DNA from: 73-13 sp035555435
Lineage (GTDB): Bacteria; Actinomycetota; Actinomycetes; Actinomycetales; Microbacteriaceae
Length of the DNA stretch: 35,985 nucleotides
Direction: 5' to 3'
NCBI GenBank assembly: GCA_035555435.1
Contig: DATMGN010000035.1
Coordinates: 1-35,985, forward strand
Positions 17,720 to 24,131 of the stretch are shown piece after piece. Position 1 is the first letter of the stretch; every line of letters starts with the position of its first letter. The notes below the pieces were generated by a model. It worked only from the letters and a program-made list of their open reading frames with translations, did no database searches and had not been told where the DNA came from. Both the position numbers and the translations under genes were made by a program.

Positions 17720-17881
17720 CTAGCGTCGAGACGCTCGGGGCATCAGCGCGCCGACTATCGCGAATCCTCCGACAGCCAGGAACGGCCATGGGTTCGCCAC
17801 GAAGGCGTCACCGAAGCCCTTCAGGTCGATGCCAATCCCTTGGATGAACGCGGGCCAGAACAGGCTTGCGAAGTTCTCCAT
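17720..17881 (-). CDS. small single-pass membrane protein, last gene of ubiquitin-like operon
   Basis: A 53-residue protein beginning MENFASLFWPAFIQGIGIDL with one hydrophobic segment at about 29-46 (NPWPFLAVGGFAIVGALM) and a basic C-terminus (PRASRR). ATG 17881 has a strong site (AAGGGGG, 8 bases upstream) and lies 5 bases after the DUF6527 stop, so it is very likely translated as part of the operon. The longer in-frame extension upstream lacks support. Function is unknown; I do not recognise a family. Confidence 0.65.
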   Translation of the reverse strand: MENFASLFWPAFIQGIGIDLKGFGDAFVANPWPFLAVGGFAIVGALMPRASRR

Positions 17882-17886
17882 CTGTG

Positions 17887-18279
17887 TCACCCCCTTCCCG
17901 TCATCGAGCGGTTCCACATTCGACGCCACCAGGGCTGGCGAGCGCGGCGGGCGTCGTCGAGGAGACGGCCGTCGGACTTCCGATTCCGCTGCACCTCGAC
18001 CGGAGTGAAGTCGCGGACCCGGCGGATGCTGCCGTGTTCGATCACGTAGTGTGACCGGCAGGGGAGTCCCCAGTTTCCAATCGACGGACGCAGGGATACC
18101 GTCCCGTCGAAGGTCAGAACCCACTGCGCTGGTGAAAGCGGCGTAACAATCTCCCGACCGCAGCCACACGCACAGAGGTGCGCCGCAGTCGAGAACTGCG
18201 GGGATACGTACAGTCGACCTGACTCCAGTTGCTCGGGGAATGAGGTGACGAACTCAGCGACCATCTGCTCAACCTTCAC
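17887..18279 (-). CDS. DUF6527 family protein (ubiquitin-like pathway component)
   Basis: A 130-residue protein with HLCACGCGREIVTPLSP, LTFDGTVSLRPSIGNW and PCRSHYVI. These Cys, Ser and His positions are the conserved core I recall for DUF6527, which is found beside ThiF-type E1 and multiubiquitin genes. My recollection is that this family is the BubE component of Bub (bacterial ubiquitination-like) operons and a candidate peptidase that processes the Ubl; this is recall, not shown here. The cysteines could bind zinc. The GTG start overlaps the E1 stop (GTGA) and has a GGAGGAGG site upstream. The C-terminal 30 residues are Arg-rich. Confidence 0.85.
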   Translation of the reverse strand: MKVEQMVAEFVTSFPEQLESGRLYVSPQFSTAAHLCACGCGREIVTPLSPAQWVLTFDGTVSLRPSIGNWGLPCRSHYVIEHGSIRRVRDFTPVEVQRNRKSDGRLLDDARRARQPWWRRMWNRSMTGRG

Positions 18280-19472
18280 GCCACCTCCTCCTCGGCTTCC
18301 GGGGTCGGCTTGGCGGTCCCAACGCGGATCTCGCCGGTGAAGAGGGAGTACACGATCTCGGTCGCCGCCGTGTGGTCGGCGTAGTAGCTGAGGTACTTCT
18401 TCCAGCTGATGATCGCGAGGAGTGCGTTGAGAGCGTTCAAGTCTGCGACCTGGATGTTGCGGTCATACTCATTGACCCCGCCAACGGCCGCGGAGGGAGG
18501 TATCGAGGCATTTTCGGGGAAGTGGTTCACGGCGGCGAGGAGGCCAGCGAGACGACCTCCCTCGTTCTGGACACCCATGCCGACTTCAATCGTGGGAATG
18601 CCGTGCTCGCGGAGCCAGGCGAGAATCGCCGGCTTCTCATCGGCGTCGGCGGCTGCCATGAACACGAAGGTGCAGGCGGCCAACTCGTCGAGATTGTTCC
18701 TGGTAATGAAGTAGGGATGCGCCGTGATGCCGGTGTGCATGTGCGAGTAGGTCCGCGCGAAGTAATCGGCCTTATTCGGTCGCTCGTTGAGGTCCGCGAT
18801 GTCTGCAGCGCCGGGTGCCCGGAAGGCATTGTGGTTGTCGAAGTGATCGCCGTCGAAGAGTTCGATGCCGTCGACCCAGGTCTTGGCGACCTGGTCGAGG
18901 ACGTAGCCGCCAGTGCCACCGAGCCCGATGATCCCGATGCGCTGGCCACGAAACTTCGCGTTCATATCCGCGAGGCCGACGCGCGCAGTACCGGTGTCCT
19001 GGTAGCAGAACGGCAGGTCGTCGGGGACTTCGGTCCAGCCGGATCCCGGGGTGGCCGTTGCTGTCGGATCGAGCGCCTTCGCCGGGTGGCTAAGGACCCG
19101 CACATACGAGGCGATCTTGTCGTAGGTGCTAGGGAAGACACCCCCGGACTTTGGCTTGCTGGAGATACGGAAATTCGCGACGAGCCCTGGAGTGATCGTG
19201 TGCGAATCGGGCTGCGGCCCCGACAACGGCTGCCCCTGGTCGTCGCAGGGCTGCTCGCCGATGAACCAGATCTGGTGATCGCCCGAGCCGTCCTGGATGT
19301 TGTCGCCACTCATCGTCACCGGGAGGGCGAGCCGCCCGTACGCCACGGCCCTAGAAGCTGTGACGTACGGGACGTGCTCGACGATGAGATGCCCCGACTC
19401 GAACGTGAGACAGTAGTCCTCGTCGAGGAGCCGACGAGTCGAGATGTCACGAGCGAACGGTGACGTAGACAT
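18276..19472 (-). CDS. ThiF-family E1-like adenylyltransferase with N-terminal DUF6791-type domain
   Basis: Predicted Ubl-activating enzyme. The 398-residue protein has an N-terminal domain (1-160) resembling DUF6791 and a C-terminal Rossmann adenylation domain: GLGGTGG (183-189), DGDHFDNHNAFR (Asp209, Asn215, Arg218), Lys234 in RPNKADYF, and CTFVFMAAADADEKPA with Asp276. The four cysteines are at 21, 76, 156 and 267. None follows the adenylation Asp, where canonical E1s carry the catalytic Cys, so transfer would be non-canonical or use the N-terminal domain. ATG 19472 is the first plausible start; it lies 26 bases inside the Ubl gene. The ATP-binding fold is clear; the conjugation target is unknown. 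Confidence 0.9.
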   Translation of the reverse strand: MSTSPFARDISTRRLLDEDYCLTFESGHLIVEHVPYVTASRAVAYGRLALPVTMSGDNIQDGSGDHQIWFIGEQPCDDQGQPLSGPQPDSHTITPGLVANFRISSKPKSGGVFPSTYDKIASYVRVLSHPAKALDPTATATPGSGWTEVPDDLPFCYQDTGTARVGLADMNAKFRGQRIGIIGLGGTGGYVLDQVAKTWVDGIELFDGDHFDNHNAFRAPGAADIADLNERPNKADYFARTYSHMHTGITAHPYFITRNNLDELAACTFVFMAAADADEKPAILAWLREHGIPTIEVGMGVQNEGGRLAGLLAAVNHFPENASIPPSAAVGGVNEYDRNIQVADLNALNALLAIISWKKYLSYYADHTAATEIVYSLFTGEIRVGTAKPTPEAEEEVA

Positions 19473-19722
19473 CAAAGACCATGCCGTGCTTAACGTTGAC
19501 GGACTCCCCCGGGTGAAGCGCGCCGGCGCCGCCGCCGTTGTGGCCGCGGGAGTACTCCACGCGCACGATGTAACCGTCGTTGAGCGGCTCGTTCGGGTAG
19601 GCGAGCGCGTAGACCTGCTCGAAGCTGATCCGCTTCTCGGTCCACTCGAACTCACGGGTGTTGATGTAGATGGTCGTTGCGGGCTTACCGCGACCATCGA
19701 GCGGAGCAGTGTTGGTTTCCAT
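19447..19722 (-). CDS. multiubiquitin-type ubiquitin-like protein
   Basis: Predicted beta-grasp modifier activated by the adjacent E1. The 91-residue protein has a 15-residue leader and one domain: TTIYINTREFEWTEKRISFEQVYALAYPNEPLNDGYIVRVEYSRG, then GESVNVKHGMVFDVYVTVRS. This matches the multiubiquitin (PF14452) pattern of an opening beta strand, an ISFEQV/AYP helix and a closing G-M-x-F-x-V strand. Only one copy is present, and the C-terminus is TVRS rather than GG. The start ATG has a near-perfect AAGGAGG site. First gene of a four-gene operon; it diverges from the HTH/ImmA genes. Confidence 0.85.
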   Translation of the reverse strand: METNTAPLDGRGKPATTIYINTREFEWTEKRISFEQVYALAYPNEPLNDGYIVRVEYSRGHNGGGAGALHPGESVNVKHGMVFDVYVTVRS

Positions 19723-19781
19723 CGGAACCTCCTTCGTGACGCTTCATTCAGCCGCTCACCAGTGCGTCACAGCCGGTGCGG

Positions 19782-19840
19782 TGCTCGACTTTTCGAGCAG
19801 TGCTACAGTAGCACGACATGATCGAAGTTTCGAGCAGTGC
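19782..19840. promoter_or_regulatory. operator-rich divergent promoter between Ubl operon and HTH/ImmA genes
   Basis: Three symmetric elements are clustered: TGCTCGA-CTTT-TCGAGCA (19782-19799), TGCTAC-A-GTAGCA (19801-19813) and a partial TCGA-AGTT-TCGAGCA ending at 19837. The 12-base word TTTCGAGCAGTG recurs at 19791 and 19828. The central palindrome could supply a minus-10 in either direction (TACAGT/TACTGT). This fits autoregulation by the HTH protein at 19858 and control of the Ubl operon. Confidence 0.65.
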
Positions 19841-19857
19841 GAGAGGAACGCTCCGGT

Positions 19858-20238
19858 GTGGATGAAGAACTGAGTGTGGACGTCCGATCGCTTCACGCGG
19901 CGCTGGACCAGGCGCGCGCAAGCAAAGGATTGTCGTGGCGACAGCTCGCAAAGGAACTCGGGGTCAGCGCGTCGACAATCTCCCGAATGGCCAACAACCT
20001 GAAGCCGGATGTCAGCGCCTTTGCCGCAATGACCAGTTGGCTCAATATGCCAGCCGAGGTTTTTTATGTCGGGGGTACCGCGAATACTGGAACCGAGGAG
20101 CCAGACCTTGTGGCCCAGCTCGTCCCGTTGCTTCGCGCCCGCAAGGACTTGAAGCCGGAGGACATCGAGTATCTCCAGGAGGTGATTGGCGCCGCCGCGA
20201 AACGGTTCCGATCGGAAAGTGACGTGCGGGGCGAATAG
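19858..20238 (+). CDS. XRE-type helix-turn-helix regulator
   Basis: Predicted DNA-binding repressor of 126 residues. The N-terminal domain (about 8-65) is a Cro/C1 helix-turn-helix: RSLHAALDQARASKGLSWRQLAKELGVSASTISRMANN, followed by a helical C-terminal part. GTG 19858 is preferred because GAGAGGAA lies 9 bases upstream; an in-frame GTG at 19837 would add seven residues and sits inside the operator. The ImmA-type peptidase starts 3 bases after its stop. In ICEs, ImmA-type peptidases inactivate the partner repressor; that partnership is inferred here. Confidence 0.87.
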   Translation: MDEELSVDVRSLHAALDQARASKGLSWRQLAKELGVSASTISRMANNLKPDVSAFAAMTSWLNMPAEVFYVGGTANTGTEEPDLVAQLVPLLRARKDLKPEDIEYLQEVIGAAAKRFRSESDVRGE

Positions 20239-20241
20239 GCA

Positions 20242-20808
20242 GTGCGGTGGACCCAGAAGCTAATGCGAGAGGTGGTCGCGGAAGAGCGCGCGGAGCTCGG
20301 CCTTGGCCCCACAGATCTGTTCGACCCGTATCAGCTAGCGAACGCACATGGGGTCCGCGTGTACACGCTCACCGACCTTCGGAACTGGGGCGTTGGGGAG
20401 GCCGCGCATGGCCACTTCACCGGAGCGAATTCCGCCACGTGGTCGGCCGCACTCATCCCGCTGGGCGCCGGCCGTATAATCGTCGAGAACGACGGCCACG
20501 CTGAGGTCCGCCGACGCGCGAGCATAGCTCATGAGATGGGCCACTACTTGCTTGAACACGAGTTCGATGTCGCCTATGTCGGCGACGCCCACGAGCGCTT
20601 GTTCGACAAGTCGAAGGAAAAGCAGGCGGACTTCATGGCAGGCGAACTCCTGATCCCAGAGGCCGCAGCACGAAAGGCCGCATTCGCTGGCTGGGACAAC
20701 TCGCAGGTCTCGATCGCCTACGGCGTCAGTACCCAGTTCGCGCAGAACCAAATGAAGGGTGCGCGTGTGATCGCCACACGAACCGCTAAGAAGTATGGGC
20801 GCGGCTGA
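20242..20808 (+). CDS. ImmA/IrrE-family metallo-endopeptidase
   Basis: Predicted zinc peptidase that cleaves a partner repressor. The 188-residue protein has SIAHEMGHYLLEHE (His97, Glu98, His101) and the downstream third ligand in KEKQADFMAGELLIP (Glu126), the family pattern. GTG 20242 is the upstream-most start; ATG 20263 is an alternative. Neither has a strong ribosome site, and translation is probably coupled to the HTH gene. By analogy with ImmR/ImmA, cleavage of the HTH protein could switch on the divergent ubiquitin-like operon. Confidence 0.9.
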   Translation: MRWTQKLMREVVAEERAELGLGPTDLFDPYQLANAHGVRVYTLTDLRNWGVGEAAHGHFTGANSATWSAALIPLGAGRIIVENDGHAEVRRRASIAHEMGHYLLEHEFDVAYVGDAHERLFDKSKEKQADFMAGELLIPEAAARKAAFAGWDNSQVSIAYGVSTQFAQNQMKGARVIATRTAKKYGRG

Positions 20809-21100
20809 GTCGCGTCCGCCGGTCCGCGATCAGCTCTGGGGCACGCTGGCTCGACACTCCTGGTGATGCGCACCCATGCGTTGAGGTCCCTCTACACAGG
20901 CTGATAGCCCAGCGGGGGATCCCGGCAGCCAGCTATCGTTCGGCATGACGACCGTGTCTGCTGGTACTACGGTGGCCGGCGGTACGGCGAGCACGGACAG
21001 ATCCTGCGAGGGTGGTTCGGACCACCAGGAGAAAGCGATCGCTCCCTTACATCCACCGGGGTGCGATCGCATGGGTGGCGGGGCGAGTAGCAAGGTCCCG
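20809..21100. other. intergenic region, no gene seen
   Basis: Short open frames on both strands here have skewed, shadow-like composition and no convincing starts. No terminator with a T-tract, tRNA or clear operator is visible. Confidence 0.5.
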
Positions 21101-21424
21101 CTATCGGACGGCGCGGGGGCCGGGCTTGTGGCGCCGGAGCTCGATGACATTTCCATCGGTCACCTGGTCGAGCAATGCCTGCGTCACGCGCGCCGTCCGG
21201 TACTCACGTAACAGACGCGAGAGTTCGTCGCCAGTTTGATCAGCTGCGAGCACGAGCGCGGAGAGCAGCTCGCGTCGAGTGGTGTTTTCGCCCGCCGTGA
21301 TGGCACGCTCGAGCAGCGCGTCGAGTCGCTGGTCGAGCGCGGCCGGGATCCGGAAGCTCACCTGACGATCGGCGCTGCGGCGAAGGAGATCATTCGGATC
21401 GACCGCGTGTCCGTCAGGTGCCAT
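21101..21424 (-). CDS. ribbon-helix-helix-like small protein, probable regulator
   Basis: A 107-residue protein of unknown function. The segment RQVSFRIPAALDQRLDALLERAITAGENTTRRELLSALVLAAD looks like a ribbon-helix-helix DNA-binding fold (one beta strand, two helices), followed by a helical region and a basic tail. ATG 21424 is the likely start; the open frame extends further but through promoter-like sequence. It diverges from the metallopeptidase/Dcd-like operon across 128 bp containing a perfect palindrome, so a role in controlling that operon is plausible. Confidence 0.65.
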   Translation of the reverse strand: MAPDGHAVDPNDLLRRSADRQVSFRIPAALDQRLDALLERAITAGENTTRRELLSALVLAADQTGDELSRLLREYRTARVTQALLDQVTDGNVIELRRHKPGPRAVR

Positions 21425-21474
21425 GTCTCCGACTCGCTGTCTAATAGACGTAAGAGAAACATATGTTATCGCCG

Positions 21475-21489
21475 ACACCCAGTGGGTGT
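21475..21489. promoter_or_regulatory. palindrome in divergent promoter of the metallopeptidase/Dcd-like operon
   Basis: ACACCCA-G-TGGGTGT, a perfect 15-bp palindrome midway between the ribbon-helix-helix-like gene and the divergent operon starting at 21553. It is a candidate operator for the former. Confidence 0.55.
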
Positions 21490-21552
21490 GAAACTCACTC
21501 CTGGCCCGGTGACGGTGGTTGTACCTAAAGTGTGAGAAGAAGGGGAGCGCAG

Positions 21553-22035
21553 ATGGGTGCAGCAAACATCCTTGATCGAGCCCAGGATTCGGAAAACGAC
21601 TTCCGGGGGATCAGTCAGTTGACGCAGGTCGGCGCGCTCGCTGACGACGTGGTCGGGGATCTCATCCGCGTCGACGCCGGCCTAATCTCTGGCAGCGAGA
21701 GCGCCGCAATCCGCGGTGCCGCCGACCTGTTCGCCTCGGTGGCCGAATCAGGCAACCCGGCAACCGGGTTCTGGGGTCCGGAGCGGCTCTCCGATACGTT
21801 GCGCCTCGTCGCCGGCGTGGAGTCGCTGCAGCAAGGAGACCTGCCATCCGAGGACGTGCTCGGCTGGGCCGCCGCCGTCGCCGCCGACCTCCGGACCATA
21901 CTCGGCGATCATGCGGACCATGCCGTGGTGGAACGACTCGAGCAGCAGTTCGGTGCGATCGCGACGGCGACGCTTGCCGCTTCGGCAGACGCGCTTCGGC
22001 AGCGGGGATATGCGACCTCATGGCTGAGGTCGTAG
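21553..22035 (+). CDS. uncharacterised helical protein, first gene of metallopeptidase/Dcd-like operon
   Basis: A 160-residue, mostly helical, acidic protein without recognisable motifs, signal peptide or membrane segment. ATG 21553 follows GGGGAG with a 5-base spacing; an upstream in-frame GTG at 21532 is less likely. Its 3' end overlaps the metallopeptidase gene by 16 bases, and that gene overlaps the Dcd-like gene by 20 bases, so the three are made together. I do not recognise the family. Confidence 0.75.
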   Translation: MGAANILDRAQDSENDFRGISQLTQVGALADDVVGDLIRVDAGLISGSESAAIRGAADLFASVAESGNPATGFWGPERLSDTLRLVAGVESLQQGDLPSEDVLGWAAAVAADLRTILGDHADHAVVERLEQQFGAIATATLAASADALRQRGYATSWLRS

Positions 22036-23339
22036 GGGTCCTTCGGAACGCTGCGCTCCTTCAGATCCGCCAAATCGAGCGGGCGTCCTCCAGGCTTCCC
22101 AGCGGCCGAGGCGGTCAGTTGCGGTTCCTGCTCCTGCACGCCGTCGAACGTTTCGATGTCCTGCTCAGTCAGTACGACCGTGAGCTGGAGACCATTAGCC
22201 AAACGGCGATGCCCGAGGCGGCGGCGATAGGACTGCGCGCTAACGTCGCACAGAAGTTTGAGCGCCTCGGGCAGCAGCTGCACGTCACTTACCAGCTGCT
22301 AAACACCTACAAGGACTCCGTCGGTCGTACCGACGTGCCGATTGGACTCCAGCATCTGCTCGGCGTCGTGCTGCAGGAGCTCGCGACTCAACCAGCCGAC
22401 CCAATCGTGCATCCCGATCCGCACCGGATGTATTCCACGAAGGATCTCGTTGAACTGCTGGATGAACTCCTGACCCGCCCCGGTGACCGGCCGTTCCGCG
22501 ACTCCTATACCGGCCCTCATCCGATCGTGTTCAACCTACCGGCCCTCGACCCGAGTAACGCGCTGCTTTCGCCCGTCATCGCCCACGAAGTGGGCCATAC
22601 CGCCGTCGAAGAAACCCTACGGGCTGAGCTCGGCACGCGTATCGATGCAGACGTCCAGCAGCTCCTCCAGCACCATCTGCCCAACCTCCCCCAACCGGTG
22701 GCAGAGCGGGTGCGCGGGATATTCCGGGCCTGGTGCGGAGAGCTGATCTGCGATGCGGTTGCGCTCATCGCCACCGGACCGGCGTTCGCACTGGCCTTCG
22801 CGAGCTTCGCCCCGCCTGGTTCAACCGCCGGAATCAGCACCACTCACCCGTCGGTCTCCGACCGTGTCGGCTTCCACCTGCAAATCCTCGACGAGCTCGG
22901 CTGGACACCCCTAATCGTCAGGCGGCTTCCCACCATCCATGCCTGGTTCACAGAGATCTCAGCGTCGCCCTTGCTGGCCGGTGACAACGTCGAGTCGTTC
23001 CTCAGGGCAGCCATGACACGTGTGGCGACGGAAGTCACCGACATCGCGCGGGGTCACGTCGATGCTCCCCTCGACCCGATCGAGAGCGATGCCCTGCTCG
23101 ACACTCTGGTCAAGTCGGTCACCTCCGGCATCCCCGCCGTCGAGGTGGGCGAGACGGTGGCCGGACCGTGGCAGATCATCCTCGCCGGCTGGATCGCCGC
23201 CATCAATCCGGACTATCCGGCTGGCGAACAATTGCTCGATGCCGCAGATAACGACGGGCTGAACGCACTCCTGATCAAGAGTCTCGAGCTATCAAGCATC
23301 GTCACGAGTTGGAGGCAGCATGACCGCTCTGGTTCGTGA
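22020..23339 (+). CDS. HExxH metallopeptidase-like protein
   Basis: A 439-residue predicted zinc metallopeptidase. The active-site helix is SPVIAHEVGHTAVEE (His189, Glu190, His193). Downstream WCGELICDAVAL (Glu241 or Asp245) could give the third ligand, and THPSVSDRV (His276) resembles the H-P segment after the active site in other gluzincins. The N-terminal 170 residues are helical. No signal peptide or membrane helix, so it should act in the cytosol. It overlaps both neighbours. Substrate unknown; the partner operon proteins are the obvious candidates. Confidence 0.8.
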   Translation: MAEVVGVLRNAALLQIRQIERASSRLPSGRGGQLRFLLLHAVERFDVLLSQYDRELETISQTAMPEAAAIGLRANVAQKFERLGQQLHVTYQLLNTYKDSVGRTDVPIGLQHLLGVVLQELATQPADPIVHPDPHRMYSTKDLVELLDELLTRPGDRPFRDSYTGPHPIVFNLPALDPSNALLSPVIAHEVGHTAVEETLRAELGTRIDADVQQLLQHHLPNLPQPVAERVRGIFRAWCGELICDAVALIATGPAFALAFASFAPPGSTAGISTTHPSVSDRVGFHLQILDELGWTPLIVRRLPTIHAWFTEISASPLLAGDNVESFLRAAMTRVATEVTDIARGHVDAPLDPIESDALLDTLVKSVTSGIPAVEVGETVAGPWQIILAGWIAAINPDYPAGEQLLDAADNDGLNALLIKSLELSSIVTSWRQHDRSGS

Positions 23340-24000
23340 GGACATCGAAGCGCGGCTCGCCCATGCCGACGATGCGCGGCGTCTCACCGTCACACCACTG
23401 CTCGATCGGGAGCGACAGATCGGGCCTGGCAGCATCGACCTCCGACTCGGAACCGAGTTCCTCGAGGTTCCTCGTCAGAACTACTCGCACATTGATCCGT
23501 TCCGGCAGGAAACGGCCGATGCTGTGCTCCACGCCGAGGATCGCCGCTTCTTCGTAGCGCTGGGGGACCCGTTCGTCCTGCACCCGGGCCAGTTCGTCCT
23601 CGGCTCAACGCTGGAGTTCCTGGTGCTGCCGAACGACCTTGTTGGTCAAGTGCTGAGCCGATCCTCCTGGGGACGGCTCGGGTTGCTCGTGGCCACCGCG
23701 GTCGCCGTGCAACCGGGTTTCCATGGCGTGCTCACCCTGGAGCTCGTCAATGCCGGCGCGGTGCCGATCACACTTCGGCCAGGTTTGCGCGTGGCACAAC
23801 TCCAGTTGTGGAGCAGTACTGAGGCCACGACCCGCGGATACGGCGGTTCTGGTAAGTACAACGCGCCACTAGGCCCTCAAAGCAATCGCCTTGCCTGGGA
23901 GGAGGACGAGCGAGCCGTTCTGCAGTCGATCAGCGATGCGATGCTTGCGCGTGTCCTTCCGGGTTCAGCGCCGAGGCCCGCTACCGACGAGGAGTCGTAA
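23320..24000 (+). CDS. dCTP deaminase/dUTPase-superfamily protein, divergent
   Basis: A 226-residue Dcd-like protein, clearly related to the dcd product at 14812 but with altered active-site surroundings. Shared features are the opening GPGSIDLRLGTEF, HPGQFVLGST, SRSSWGRLGLL (Arg119) and LTLELVN (Glu141, the deaminase catalytic residue). The segment corresponding to HSTAGFIDPGF is one residue shorter and reads ATAVAVQPGF, so the conserved Asp is Gln131. A C-terminal extension of about 40 residues is unique. ATG 23320 has a GGAGG site. Nucleotide-depleting Dcd proteins are a known anti-phage strategy; activity here is uncertain. Confidence 0.85.
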   Translation: MTALVREDIEARLAHADDARRLTVTPLLDRERQIGPGSIDLRLGTEFLEVPRQNYSHIDPFRQETADAVLHAEDRRFFVALGDPFVLHPGQFVLGSTLEFLVLPNDLVGQVLSRSSWGRLGLLVATAVAVQPGFHGVLTLELVNAGAVPITLRPGLRVAQLQLWSSTEATTRGYGGSGKYNAPLGPQSNRLAWEEDERAVLQSISDAMLARVLPGSAPRPATDEES

Positions 24001-24131
24001 GAGCCCGCCTCGACTAGCTCAAACGGAATGCTCCGCTCAGGGCTGTCTTTTGGAACACAATCGACCTCCGGAGCCTTGCCCAACTCCCCCGACGGAAGAT
24101 GCGGCCCATATGTACGGCTATCGTCCTCGCG

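Noticed and set aside
20830..21156. A 108-codon minus-strand open frame
   Set aside because: Ser/Pro-rich low-complexity translation, overlaps the 3' end of the better supported ribbon-helix-helix-like gene, and no ribosome site.
22020..23339. The HExxH protein as a secreted protease
   Set aside because: No signal peptide or membrane segment at the N-terminus, and both overlapping partners are cytosolic-type proteins.
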